Shown one piece after another: positions 27,048-36,099 of a stretch of 64,000 nucleotides of DNA (the stretch's first letter is position 1; every line of letters starts with the position of its first letter). Location of the stretch: contig NZ_BMEC01000013.1 of assembly GCF_014636295.1 (NCBI RefSeq), positions 1 through 64,000 of the forward strand, in the 5' to 3' direction. The translations under genes and the position numbers were made by a program. Origin of the DNA: Marivirga lumbricoides (GTDB lineage Bacteria; Bacteroidota; Bacteroidia; Cytophagales; Cyclobacteriaceae). The notes under the pieces were generated by a model, which saw only the letters and a list, made by a program, of their open reading frames with translations, was not told the DNA's origin and ran no database searches.

Positions 27048-27716
27048 TTAAGCAGATTTAAATTTTTTAACTATTTCAGATGCCTTTTTCATATCTGAAG
27101 TAATTCCTTCAAAGTCTTTATTCTTTAGGGCTGTTTTGGAGATTAGCTGGCTTCCCATTCCTACACAATGTACACCGCTTTGCAGCCACTCTTCTAAATT
27201 ATCAAGGCTTACACCTCCTGTTGGCATTACACTGGTCCATGGGCAAGGAGCCTTAATAGCTTTTACAAAAGCAGGGCCTCCCACACTTTCCCCGGGGAAT
27301 AATTTTACTACTTCGGCACCTAATTCCTCCGCTTGAGAGATTTCCGTTAAAGTGCCACAACCTGCTGACCACAACACTTTCCTTCTGTTACATAAAAGGG
27401 CAATATCCTTTTGCAACATCGGGGATACAATAAAATCGGCACCGGCTTGAAGATAGATTGCTGCTGTGGGCGCATCTACGATGGAACCAATCCCTAAAAT
27501 CATTTCAGGAAATTCCTTTTCAACATACTTTACAAGCTCCTGGAAAACAGTGTAAGCAGCTTTACCACGGTTGGTAAATTCGCAAACATATAGGCCTGCT
27601 GCATGGGCGCATTTGATAATTTCTTTTGCAGTTGCAACATCTTCCTGAAAGAATACAGGAATCACTCCTACTTCCTTCATTTTTAATGCAATCTCTATTC
27701 TTGAATAATTTGCCAT
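27048..27716 (-). CDS. eda: KDPG/KHG aldolase
   Basis: A 222-aa class I aldolase that splits 2-keto-3-deoxy-6-phosphogluconate into pyruvate and glyceraldehyde 3-phosphate. VIPVFFQEDVATAKEIIKCAHAAG, EFTNRGKAA (catalytic-loop E and R), GIGSIVDAPTAAIYLQAGADFIVSPM and VKLFPGESVGG (Schiff-base lysine in this region) are all present, and PTGGVSLDNLEEWLQSGVHCVGMGSQLI forms the phosphate-binding end. It follows kdgK by 2 bp and completes the pathway encoded by the operon. Confidence 0.94.
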   Translation of the reverse strand: MANYSRIEIALKMKEVGVIPVFFQEDVATAKEIIKCAHAAGLYVCEFTNRGKAAYTVFQELVKYVEKEFPEMILGIGSIVDAPTAAIYLQAGADFIVSPMLQKDIALLCNRRKVLWSAGCGTLTEISQAEELGAEVVKLFPGESVGGPAFVKAIKAPCPWTSVMPTGGVSLDNLEEWLQSGVHCVGMGSQLISKTALKNKDFEGITSDMKKASEIVKKFKSA

Positions 27717-27718
27717 TG

Positions 27719-28747
27719 TTATCTGTTAATTTTTCCCGGAACTGTTTGCGTAATTACTTCTTCAACATCAGCTAATTTCCCTACAAATACATCTCCTAAA
27801 ATGGTGTGTTTGATGGCGGAGATAGCGGTGGCGAAGTTGATTGCTTCGTTAAGGTTATTCCCGGATTCAAGGCCATATAGCAATCCAGCCATAAAAGCAT
27901 CCCCTCCTCCTATTCTTTCAATGATGGGATTTACCTCTATCTTTTTAGAAAGTACAAAGTCATTCTCTGAAAGGATTAAGCCTGTTAAAGAATTATGATT
28001 GGCATGGTGGATTTTTCTTACCAGCATACCAAAGTGCTTTACATTAGGGAAACTGCTTTGTATATTTTTATAAATGGATTCAAAATCTTCCGGTTGAGCC
28101 TCTCTTGCCAATTGATCGGTACCGAATGACATACCAGTCAGCTGTTGCCAGGTAAAAGGATCACCATTAATGGTATCTGAAGATTTGATTAAAGGCAGCA
28201 TGATTTGAGTAACATCTTCTGTAAACTGCCACAGGTTTTTTCGGAAATGCAAATCGGCAGAAATATGACACTTCTTGTCTTTCGCTTTTTGTACTGCATA
28301 AGCGCAGAGTTCAGCAGTATTGGCAGACAATGCCGGAGTGATAGCTGACCAGTGAAAATGAGTGACTCCTTCAAAAGCAGCATCCCAATCTACATCATGG
28401 ATAGTAAGTTCATTAATAGCTGCATGAGCCCTATCATAAATAATTTTACTTCCACGCATAGCAGCTCCCTGCTCCATAAAATAGGTAGCCATTCTGCTGC
28501 CTAATCGGTAAATATGGTTTGTGTTTAGAGAGAAACCCCTGTAATAATTAATTGCCTGATCTGCCAGATCATGTTCCGGAAGAGCTGATAAAACACCGGC
28601 AGACCAATTCAACTGTGCCAAAGCTACCGCCACATTTGCCTCTGAGCCCCCCACATGTACTTTAAACGTAGGACTTTGTAAAAATTTCAGATAATCCTCA
28701 GCCTGAAAGCGAAGCAATATTTCTCCTAAACAAAGTATTTTAGTCAT
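27719..28747 (-). CDS. kdgK: 2-keto-3-deoxygluconate kinase (PfkB family)
   Basis: A 342-aa PfkB-fold sugar kinase. The N-terminus ILCLGEILLRFQ and KVHVGGSEANVAVALAQLNW bind substrate; the C-terminal RIGGGDAFMAGLLYGLESG carries the catalytic aspartate and the anion-hole GGGD. Neighbour genes identify the substrate as 2-keto-3-deoxygluconate, phosphorylated to KDPG for the next enzyme, Eda. It overlaps the end of uxaC by 8 bp, which points to coupled translation. Confidence 0.92.
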   Translation of the reverse strand: MTKILCLGEILLRFQAEDYLKFLQSPTFKVHVGGSEANVAVALAQLNWSAGVLSALPEHDLADQAINYYRGFSLNTNHIYRLGSRMATYFMEQGAAMRGSKIIYDRAHAAINELTIHDVDWDAAFEGVTHFHWSAITPALSANTAELCAYAVQKAKDKKCHISADLHFRKNLWQFTEDVTQIMLPLIKSSDTINGDPFTWQQLTGMSFGTDQLAREAQPEDFESIYKNIQSSFPNVKHFGMLVRKIHHANHNSLTGLILSENDFVLSKKIEVNPIIERIGGGDAFMAGLLYGLESGNNLNEAINFATAISAIKHTILGDVFVGKLADVEEVITQTVPGKINR

Positions 28748-30152
28748 GGATAGCTACATTAAAATAGTTTTTGGCATTATTAAAGCAGATGTCCTGAACG
28801 ATGCTTCCCAATAATGGAATATCATTAGGTAACTCACCATTTTCCACATCTTTAGCAATTAAATTACATAAAATACGTCTGAAGTATTCATGCCTTGGAA
28901 AGGATAGGAAACTACGGCTATCCGTCAGCATGCCCACAAAGCAACTAAGTAATCCCATGTTGGAAAGCGCATTTAATTGTCTTTCCATTCCATCTTTTTG
29001 ATCCAGAAACCACCAGCCAGACCCGAATTGAACCTTAGCTTTCATGCTTCCGTCATTAAAATTACCTACCATTGTAGCAAACAATTCATTATCAGCAGGG
29101 TTTAGATTATAAAGTACTGTTCTTGCCAACTGATTCTCTTCGTCCAAAGTGCTTAAAAAAGCAGACAAGTTTCTGGCTTGAGAGAAATCACCCATACTAT
29201 CAAAACCTGTGTCAGGTCCTAACTCTCTGTAAAACCGCTTGTTATTATTTCTGAGGGCTCCCAGGTGAAATTGCTGCGTCCAGCCCATTTGATGGTACTT
29301 CTTACAAAGCTCCACTAAAATCACATAAGCCAAATGCTCTTGCTCCTGAGCAGATAAACTTCTTTTCTGAATCACTCTATCAAAGAGATCATCTGCGTTT
29401 CCTTCAATTCTCTGTGCTCCCGGCAAATATTCCAAACCATGGTCTGCCAGTCGTGCCCCGTTTTCGTGGAAGTATTCAATCCTTTTGAACAATACTTCCA
29501 ATAAATCACTAAGGTTCTTAATAGATTGCCCGCCCGCTTTCTCCAGTTTCTCCAGATAGGTGTGGTAGCCATTTACATCCGTAAAATTATAAGCTTTGTC
29601 AGGCCGGAAGGTAGGTGCTACTACCACTTTAAGATTTTGCTTTTTAATAGATTGATGATGAGCCAGGTCATCAGCCGGGTCATCAGTGGTTCCCACCATT
29701 TTCACATTCATTTTCTGTAAAATGCCCTGAGTGCTAAGTTCTGGTTGTGAAAGCTTTTCCCGGGTGGACTGGTAAATTTTTTCTGCAGTATCAGGCGATA
29801 GCAAATCATGTATGCCAAAATATCTTTGCAGCTCAAGGTGGGTCCAGTGATATAATGGGTTTCGGATTGTAAAAGGCACCACCTTCGCCCATTCTTTAAA
29901 TTTGCTCTCAGGCGACTTACTGCCAGTGATGAAAGACTCATCTATGCCGAAAGTTCTCATAGCGCGCCATTTATAGTGGTCACCTTCCAACCATGCATCA
30001 GTAATATGATTAAATTGTCTGTTTTCAGCTATATCCTTTGGTGAAAGGTGGCAATGATAATCCATGATAGGCATTGATGATGCAAAACCATGATAAAGCT
30101 GCTCTGCAGTAGTATTCTCCAGTAAAAAATCTTCTCCTAAAAAGTTTTTCAT
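28740..30152 (-). CDS. uxaC: glucuronate isomerase
   Basis: A 470-aa uronate isomerase of the amidohydrolase-fold UxaC family. [21 protein letters not shown] contains the HxH metal site; [40 protein letters not shown], and [20 protein letters not shown] follow in family order. It converts D-glucuronate to D-fructuronate, and galacturonate to tagaturonate. No tagaturonate branch (uxaA/uxaB) is present, so glucuronate is the likely route. It overlaps uxuA by 4 bp. Confidence 0.96.
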   Translation of the reverse strand: MKNFLGEDFLLENTTAEQLYHGFASSMPIMDYHCHLSPKDIAENRQFNHITDAWLEGDHYKWRAMRTFGIDESFITGSKSPESKFKEWAKVVPFTIRNPLYHWTHLELQRYFGIHDLLSPDTAEKIYQSTREKLSQPELSTQGILQKMNVKMVGTTDDPADDLAHHQSIKKQNLKVVVAPTFRPDKAYNFTDVNGYHTYLEKLEKAGGQSIKNLSDLLEVLFKRIEYFHENGARLADHGLEYLPGAQRIEGNADDLFDRVIQKRSLSAQEQEHLAYVILVELCKKYHQMGWTQQFHLGALRNNNKRFYRELGPDTGFDSMGDFSQARNLSAFLSTLDEENQLARTVLYNLNPADNELFATMVGNFNDGSMKAKVQFGSGWWFLDQKDGMERQLNALSNMGLLSCFVGMLTDSRSFLSFPRHEYFRRILCNLIAKDVENGELPNDIPLLGSIVQDICFNNAKNYFNVAIHD

Positions 30153-31339
30153 TTGTTTTGTTCCTCCATAAATTTAGAAATTCCTAATTCCAGTCCTCTT
30201 AATTCTGCCAGACCTCTCAACCTGCCAATTGCAGAGTAGCCTGGATTCGTTTTTTTAACAAGATCGTCCAACATCTGATGACCATGATCAGGTCTCATCG
30301 GCATCTTAAATTGTGGCTTATTCTGTTGTACCTTTATTAATTCTTTCATTACTGAATACATATCCACATCCCCTGTTAAGTGGTCTGCTTCATAAAAATC
30401 ACCTTCTTCATTTCTCGTGGTACTGCGCAAATGGATGAAATTGATTTTCGTTCCAAATGCTTTTACCATTTCCGGCAAGTTGTTATCGGCACGAACACCA
30501 AATGAGCCGGTACAGAAGCAAATTCCGTTATTTTCGCAATCATTGACTGCTAATAGTTGTTTCACGTCTGAAGCAGTACTCACTACCCTGGGCAAACCCA
30601 AAATCGGGTAAGGCGGATCGTCCGGATGAATAGCCAACCTGGCCCCCACTTCTTTTGCTACTGGCACTATTTCCGAAAGAAAAGCATATAAATTTTCTCT
30701 CAACTGCTTATCATCAATATTTTTATAGGTATCCAGTGCTTTCTGAAACATTTCAAGGGTGTAACCTTCTTCAGAACCTGGCAGCCCAGCAATAATGTTA
30801 TTGATCAATAAAGTTTTTTCCTCCCTGGTTAATTTATCAAGATAAGCTTTTGCATTAGTCTTTACCTCATCAGAATAATCACCTGTAGCTCCGGGTCTTT
30901 CCAGCAGGTAAAGGTCAAACGCAGCAAAAGCAGTAGCGTCGAAACGTAAAGCCTTAGAGCCATCAGGCATTTCATAGGCCAAATCTGTCCTTGTCCAGTC
31001 CAGGATCGGCATAAAATTATAGCAAATTGTGGTGATACCGCATGTAGCCAAATTACGAATAGATTGCTTATAATTCTCAATGAAAGCTTTATAATTGCCC
31101 GTTCTGGTTTTTATCTGCTCATGCACAGGTATACTTTCCACTACCGACCATCTTAAGCCGGCTTTTTCGATAAGCGCTTTTCTCTCTTCTATTTCATGTA
31201 AAGGCCATACCTCTCCATTAGGAATATGGTGCAGTGCATTGACCACTCCAGTAGCACCTGCCTGCCTAACATCTGCAAGAGATACCGGATCTTTAGGCCC
31301 ATACCATCTCCATGTTTGCTCTAAACTTATATTCTTCAT
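30149..31339 (-). CDS. uxuA: mannonate dehydratase
   Basis: The frame is open to 31390, but ATG at 31339 ([21 protein letters not shown]) is the family start and lies one base after the stop of the upstream gene, giving 396 aa. UxuA motifs include [68 protein letters not shown] and [12 protein letters not shown]. The enzyme dehydrates D-mannonate to 2-keto-3-deoxy-D-gluconate. It is a cytoplasmic, metal-dependent TIM-barrel protein. Confidence 0.96.
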   Translation of the reverse strand: MKNISLEQTWRWYGPKDPVSLADVRQAGATGVVNALHHIPNGEVWPLHEIEERKALIEKAGLRWSVVESIPVHEQIKTRTGNYKAFIENYKQSIRNLATCGITTICYNFMPILDWTRTDLAYEMPDGSKALRFDATAFAAFDLYLLERPGATGDYSDEVKTNAKAYLDKLTREEKTLLINNIIAGLPGSEEGYTLEMFQKALDTYKNIDDKQLRENLYAFLSEIVPVAKEVGARLAIHPDDPPYPILGLPRVVSTASDVKQLLAVNDCENNGICFCTGSFGVRADNNLPEMVKAFGTKINFIHLRSTTRNEEGDFYEADHLTGDVDMYSVMKELIKVQQNKPQFKMPMRPDHGHQMLDDLVKKTNPGYSAIGRLRGLAELRGLELGISKFMEEQNK

Positions 31340-31340
31340 A

Positions 31341-32189
31341 TTAAACACCGCTAAATGCACTAAAACCTCCGTCAATAGGAACCACAACACCTGTTACAAA
31401 AGAGGATCCTTTACTACATAACCACAGCAAAGTTCCACTTAAGTCTGCAGGCTCTCCAAACCTTCCCATTGGTGTATGGTCAATAATTGTATTCCCCCGG
31501 TCAGTCAGTTTATTTTCAGTAGTTGTCAATAGCGACCTGTTCTGATCAGTTAAAAAGAAACCTGGTGCCAAAGCATTTACCCTGATCCCCACTTTAGAAA
31601 AATGCACTGCCAACCATTGAGTGAAGTTACTCACCGCAGCCTTTGCTCCACTATAAGCAGGAATTTTTGTTAGCGGACTAAAAGCATTCATTGAAGATAT
31701 GTTAATTACTGAACAACCTTCCCTACCAACCATATCTCTGCTGAAAACTTGTGTAGGTAATAATGTGCCAATAAAATTTAAATTAAATACAAATTGAATT
31801 CCTTCGGGATCGAGGTCAAAAAAAGTGGTAAGCTCCTCTTTCGCCTGAAGGTCCTCCGTAAAAAGATGAGTTTTAGAAGTAGTACCTTTAGGATGGTTTC
31901 CACCGGCCCCATTTACTAAAATATCACAAGGACCTAATTTGCTATTAACTTCCTTATGGGCTGACTTAAGACTTTCCACCTCCAGAACATTTGTTTTTAT
32001 ACCTATTGCTTCTCCCCCACTATTGATTATCTGCTGTGCTACTTCCTGCGCCTTTTCCAGATTCAAGTCCAAAATAGCAACTTTTGCGCCTTGGGCAGCA
32101 AGTGTTTCGGCCATCGTACTACAGAGAATCCCTCCTCCCCCGGTTACTACTACTACTTTGCCTTCTAATTCTTTAAACTTTGGATGCAT
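31341..32189 (-). CDS. D-mannonate oxidoreductase, SDR type (fructuronate reductase)
   Basis: A 282-aa short-chain dehydrogenase. [20 protein letters not shown] is the nucleotide-binding loop (TGGxGxLG-like); INISSMNAF gives the catalytic serine and [10 protein letters not shown] the YxxxK pair. It differs from E. coli UxuB, which is a long-chain mannitol-dehydrogenase-type enzyme. The SDR form is the usual replacement in Bacteroidota uronate operons. Position between kduD and uxuA makes fructuronate to mannonate the expected reaction. The insertion [23 protein letters not shown] around residues 105-127 is typical of this subgroup. Confidence 0.88.
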   Translation of the reverse strand: MHPKFKELEGKVVVVTGGGGILCSTMAETLAAQGAKVAILDLNLEKAQEVAQQIINSGGEAIGIKTNVLEVESLKSAHKEVNSKLGPCDILVNGAGGNHPKGTTSKTHLFTEDLQAKEELTTFFDLDPEGIQFVFNLNFIGTLLPTQVFSRDMVGREGCSVINISSMNAFSPLTKIPAYSGAKAAVSNFTQWLAVHFSKVGIRVNALAPGFFLTDQNRSLLTTTENKLTDRGNTIIDHTPMGRFGEPADLSGTLLWLCSKGSSFVTGVVVPIDGGFSAFSGV

Positions 32190-32211
32190 ACTTTCTTTAT
32201 TTTCTTATCAA

Positions 32212-32979
32212 TTAACGGCCCATCCAGCCGCCATCTACTGTTACAATTGAGCCATTCATATAATCCGAAGCCTTACTGGAAAGAAATATGGCAGGCCCTT
32301 TAAAATCTTCCGGGTGCCCCCATCTTCCTTGCGGAATTCTGCTTAAGATGGATTGACTTCGATCTTCATCTTTACGGAGCGCATCAGTATTATCTGTTGC
32401 TATATAACCTGGTGCAATTGCATTTACATTAATACCCTGAGATGCCCATTCATTTGATAGTGCCATGGTTAACTGACCAATAGCACCTTTACTGGCAGCA
32501 TAGCCTGGCACTGTAATTCCACCCTGAAAAGTTAGCAAAGAAGCAATGAAAATGATCTTTCCGGACTTTTGCCTGAGCATTGCTTTGCCGATTTCACGTG
32601 ATATGATAAACTGTGCATTTAAATTGACTTCTATTACTTCATCCCAATATTCATCAGGATGTTCCGCAGCAGGTTTACGCATAATTGTACCTGCATTATT
32701 CACTAAAATATCAATGATGGGATGTTCCCTTTTCACCTGCTCCAGAAATGTGTACACTGCTTTGCGATCTGAGAAATCTGCCTGATAACCAGTAAATTTA
32801 CGGCCAATCTTTTCCACTGATTTTTCTACTTCGCTTCCTTTTAACTCCAAAGAGGCAGATACACCAATAATATCAGCCCCTGCTTCTGCCAGTCCTTCAG
32901 CTATGGCTTTGCCAATTCCTCTTTTACAACCGGTAATCAAAGCTGTTTTTCCTTTGAGGTCAAAATAATCCTGTGTCAT
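32212..32979 (-). CDS. kduD: 2-keto-3-deoxygluconate dehydrogenase, KduD type
   Basis: A 255-aa SDR. FDLKGKTALITGCKRGIGKAIAEGLAEAGADI carries the TGxxxGIG loop; IIFIASLLTFQGG and VPGYAASKGAI supply Ser, Tyr and Lys. High similarity of pattern to KduD (2-deoxy-D-gluconate 3-dehydrogenase), which reduces 2,5-diketo-3-deoxygluconate to KDG. Its start overlaps the kduI stop by one base. The pair kduI/kduD handles the 4,5-unsaturated uronates made by polysaccharide lyases. Confidence 0.95.
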   Translation of the reverse strand: MTQDYFDLKGKTALITGCKRGIGKAIAEGLAEAGADIIGVSASLELKGSEVEKSVEKIGRKFTGYQADFSDRKAVYTFLEQVKREHPIIDILVNNAGTIMRKPAAEHPDEYWDEVIEVNLNAQFIISREIGKAMLRQKSGKIIFIASLLTFQGGITVPGYAASKGAIGQLTMALSNEWASQGINVNAIAPGYIATDNTDALRKDEDRSQSILSRIPQGRWGHPEDFKGPAIFLSSKASDYMNGSIVTVDGGWMGR

Positions 32980-33815
32980 TATCTTAATTGATTAAGTGCC
33001 TGTCCGTCCATATCAGTAAACGCTTTGTTTTCTCCAGCCATAGACCATATAAAAGAGTAATTAGAAGTGCCTGCACCTGCATGAATAGACCATTCAGGTG
33101 AAATAACAGCCTGCTTATTTGAAATGCTTAAATGACGGGTCTGTTGTGGCTCCCCCATAAAATGCATAACTATCTGATCTTCCGGAAGCTCAAAATAGAA
33201 GTACACTTCCATTCTTCTTAAGTGAGTGTGAGGCGGAAAAGTATTCCAGATACTTCCTTTGCTCAGAGTGGTAAAGCCCATCACCAACTGGCAACTTTGA
33301 ATTCCCCCTTCATGAATAAACTGATAAATCACCCGCTCATTACAATTGTCAGGCGAACCTAATTCCACTTTATTGGCATCAGACAATGTTGCCTTTACCG
33401 TTGGATATTCTTTATGAGCAGGGCATGAGTTGATATAGAATTCTGCAGGATTGTCAGCAGAGTCACTGCTGAAAGCCACCTTCTTTTTCCCTTTTCCTAC
33501 ATAAAGGCACTCCTTATTTTCTAATGTAAAAGTTTCGCCATCCACAGTTACACTTCCTTTAGCACCCACGTTAAGAATACCCAGTTCTCTTCTTTCCAGA
33601 AAGAAATCAGCTTTAGTCATCTCCTCAAAAACCGGTAATTGCAATGCTTTATTAGTAGGAACCACACCCATGGCAATCATTCTGTCATGTAAAGAATAAA
33701 CAGCGGTTACTTCTCCTTTCTTCATTACTTCAGGAATTAGGTATTGTTCCCTAATTTGCTTTGTATCAAAAGTTTTGAATTCGTTAGGACTTGTAGCAAA
33801 TCTTGTCTGTATCAT
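32979..33815 (-). CDS. kduI: 5-keto-4-deoxyuronate isomerase
   Basis: A 278-aa bicupin isomerase. RFATSPNEFKTFDTKQIREQYLIP at the N-terminus, MGFTTLSKGSIWNTFPPHTHLRRMEVYFYFELP with the zinc-binding H-x-H and E, and SPEWSIHAGAGTSNYSFIWSMAGEN at the end are all diagnostic for KduI. It interconverts 5-keto-4-deoxyuronate and 2,5-diketo-3-deoxygluconate. It is the first gene of the ten-gene hexuronate operon; a LacI-type operator-like site lies 32 bp upstream of the start. Confidence 0.96.
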   Translation of the reverse strand: MIQTRFATSPNEFKTFDTKQIREQYLIPEVMKKGEVTAVYSLHDRMIAMGVVPTNKALQLPVFEEMTKADFFLERRELGILNVGAKGSVTVDGETFTLENKECLYVGKGKKKVAFSSDSADNPAEFYINSCPAHKEYPTVKATLSDANKVELGSPDNCNERVIYQFIHEGGIQSCQLVMGFTTLSKGSIWNTFPPHTHLRRMEVYFYFELPEDQIVMHFMGEPQQTRHLSISNKQAVISPEWSIHAGAGTSNYSFIWSMAGENKAFTDMDGQALNQLR

Positions 33816-33846
33816 GTTATATTTTAAGTGTTATTCAATTTCATTA

Positions 33847-33860
33847 GGTAAACGTTTGCA
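33847..33860. promoter_or_regulatory. LacI-family operator-like site before kduI
   Basis: Read on the minus strand the site is TGCAAACGTTTACC, with a palindromic core AAACGTTT. It shares 12 of 13 aligned positions with the site at 9481-9494. Its distance from the kduI ATG (32 bp) would let a bound repressor block the promoter or transcript start. Confidence 0.55.
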
Positions 33861-34052
33861 CAATGCTGCCATAACAGTTTACATTAATTCTTAAATATAA
33901 AAACTTTCTATGTATTTTGTACACAGAAAATAGAAAAATATTTTGTGATGAAACATATTTCTTCAGGAAATTATGCCTTCAAGAGTATTTTATCTTTAAG
34001 TAAGAAGAGAAAGGAATAGTAAAATCAGAAGTATACCTAGTGATTTAAGATT

Positions 34053-34703
34053 CTACTTTTTGATTTTATACAGTTCCGGACCTCCTTTTACTCCCTTTTT
34101 GATTTCACCCGTAGCTTCCAACATATTCATCTGTAAAATTCTTTTTCTGAAGTTTCTTCTATCAACCGGCTCTTCCATAATTCCTTCATGCAAATCCTGC
34201 AACTCTTTAAGCGTAAACTTTTCAGGCAAGAGTTCTCCGAATATCAGGTTTTGCTTTAGGTTTTCTTTCAAAGTGGCTAAAGCATCTGCTACCAGCTGAT
34301 CGTGGTCAAATGCTAGCTTAGGAATAGTATTGATAGGAAACCATCTTACTTCTGATACATAATTTTTTGCTATTACGGGATGGTTTTCTGGTTTGATCAA
34401 AGCATAAAAGCAAAGAGTTACTACCCGCTTTACAGGGTGCCTATTGACAGCACTGTAACATTTCACCTGTTCCTGATGCACCCCATTGATACCAGTGAGG
34501 CCGAAAAGCACCTTATTAACTGATTCTTCTAATGTTAAACCTTCGCTCATAATCCCTCCCGGCAATAACCAGTTGTCTTTAAATGGCTCGATAGATCTTT
34601 TTACAAGCAATAGTTTTAACTCATTCTCCTGAAAACCAAATATGGCACAGTCCACAGTGATGGTGCACTCATAGGAAGAAGAAGAAACTGTAGAAGTAAA
34701 CAT
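34053..34703 (-). CDS. Nudix-fold transcriptional regulator (NrtR/AraR-like) with dead Nudix box
   Basis: A 216-aa protein: N-terminal Nudix-fold domain (about 10-145) and C-terminal winged helix (about 150-216, FTLKELQDLHEGIMEEPVDRRNFRKRILQ). The Nudix box should read Gx5Ex7REUxEExGU. Here it starts LPGGIMSEGLTLEE, but the E six residues after the glycine is L56 and the REUxEE core is KVLFGL at 64-69. All catalytic glutamates are gone, so it should bind a ligand without hydrolysing it. Related Nudix regulators in Bacteroides and others sense sugars or ADP-ribose. Its position just upstream of the hexuronate operon suggests it may control it, though its own target is unknown. Confidence 0.85.
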   Translation of the reverse strand: MFTSTVSSSSYECTITVDCAIFGFQENELKLLLVKRSIEPFKDNWLLPGGIMSEGLTLEESVNKVLFGLTGINGVHQEQVKCYSAVNRHPVKRVVTLCFYALIKPENHPVIAKNYVSEVRWFPINTIPKLAFDHDQLVADALATLKENLKQNLIFGELLPEKFTLKELQDLHEGIMEEPVDRRNFRKRILQMNMLEATGEIKKGVKGGPELYKIKK

Positions 34704-34886
34704 TATTTATGCATTTAAAATTTTGGGAGAGGCTAAAGTTACATTATTTAATATAATACTGAAAGAGTGGTTATAAAAGTAAAGAATGCAACCTATACAT
34801 ATTTTATTAAACAACAGAGAAGGATCACAGGAGATTCTACTTACACTTCATAAAATTAGATCACTTAACGTAGTAAACATTTCTCA

Positions 34887-35546
34887 TTAACAATTAGCTA
34901 TTTTTACTAAGTCAATCTCATGAATATCGATAGATAACCCATCAAAATTGCTATTAATGGCCAGGTGAGATTTATAACCTGTCTTTAGATAAACTTCCTT
35001 AGTAAAATAGTGGCAAGCTTCAATTTCTGCCTTATTGTTAATTACTTCAAATGAGGGCAAATCAACTAAAAGCCCTTTGCCATGTGCTTTCAACACTGCC
35101 TCTTTTTTAGTCCAATAATTAAAAAATGCTTCCTCTTTATTTTTAGATGTGGCAATTATTGCAATTTCATTATTCGTCATTTGAGATTTTAATTCTTCCC
35201 AATTAATATATCTTATTTTTTCGACATCAACACCTATATTACCATGTTTGGTGAGGGCACAAACAACTAATTCTCCTGAATGCGAAATATTGAACTTCAC
35301 ATCATTACTTTTAAGTATCGGCTTTTTAAAATTGTTGTAAAAAACCTCATGCTGATTGAAGGTTCTGCCAATTCTATTCATTCCCTCCTGAAGTAAAAGC
35401 CTGCCCAGAACAGACTTCTGTGCATCAGCCCAATTAGCATAATTGCGAATCTCGTTCTGAAAATCAAGTGGAAACAAAGCGATCTTTTCTTCAATAATGC
35501 GATGAAGACTTTCTTTAACAGTAGTATATAAGATAACAATATTCAA
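34887..35546 (-). CDS. 4'-phosphopantetheinyl transferase, Sfp type
   Basis: A 219-aa protein with the Sfp-type signature: FNISHSGELVVCAL, the metal site GVDVEKI near residue 124, and FFNYWTKKEAVLKAHGKGL around residues 165-183 (W-x-x-K-E-A). It transfers the phosphopantetheine arm of CoA to the active serine of carrier proteins. The gene is divergent from the PKS gene, with 553 bp between starts, so the PKS ACP (S1759) is the obvious substrate. It may also serve other carriers in the cell. Confidence 0.92.
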   Translation of the reverse strand: MNIVILYTTVKESLHRIIEEKIALFPLDFQNEIRNYANWADAQKSVLGRLLLQEGMNRIGRTFNQHEVFYNNFKKPILKSNDVKFNISHSGELVVCALTKHGNIGVDVEKIRYINWEELKSQMTNNEIAIIATSKNKEEAFFNYWTKKEAVLKAHGKGLLVDLPSFEVINNKAEIEACHYFTKEVYLKTGYKSHLAINSNFDGLSIDIHEIDLVKIANC

Positions 35547-36099
35547 TGTTGCTTTTTCTATTCAATATACAATGTAATAAACATACAGATTAACGGTGCA
35601 AATTGTAGGATAAATATTACCTATTCTGCCGAATCTAAAATCAATTTAGATGAATATCTTCCATGAAAAGAATAATTAAAGCTTCATGAACATATAGTTT
35701 GAATGTAATTTTTTCGCCTTCCGCGTCATTTTCTGAATAAATTGTTTTTAATCAAACTACCTTATTTGCAATTCCGATTAAAAAATTATTTATATCTACC
35801 AGGCTAAAATAAAAAATAGTCCTTTTATAAAAAATAAGAGGATTTGCCCGCAGATATTCTTATTCAAAATACCATTTTTGCAATAATTGACCAATTTTCA
35901 TACGTTGTAACATTTATTCCCTTATACTAATTAAAATAAAACAATATACTTCATAGATTTGCCTCTACAAATACATAATAACCATATATGATTTGGTTAT
36001 TTTCATATTTGTACAAATAAATTACCTGTTGATTAGCAAAAGTGTAGTAATTACGGTTATTTTTGAATCAGAATTAAAGTTATTCTAAATATTTCAACC
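35547..36099. other. divergent promoter region, PPTase/PKS
   Basis: A 553-bp, strongly AT-rich gap with no visible gene. It must contain the promoters for both directions. The part closest to the PKS holds an inverted repeat AATAACCA-(9)-TGGTTATT at 35977-36001 and a palindrome TATTTGTACAAATA at 36006-36019. No certain -7/-33 pair could be assigned. Confidence 0.5.
35977..36019. promoter_or_regulatory. stacked inverted repeats upstream of PKS gene
   Basis: AATAACCA (35977-35984) is repeated as TGGTTATT (35994-36001) across a 9-base spacer; four bases on, TATTTGTACAAATA (36006-36019) is a perfect 14-bp palindrome. Both end about 80-100 bp before the PKS start, where a promoter or operator would be expected. 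Binding protein unknown. Confidence 0.4.

Noticed and set aside
31340-31390. 17-codon N-terminal extension of uxuA
   Set aside because: The extension overlaps the 3' end of the SDR gene and lacks family similarity; the ATG at 31339 matches UxuA proteins.
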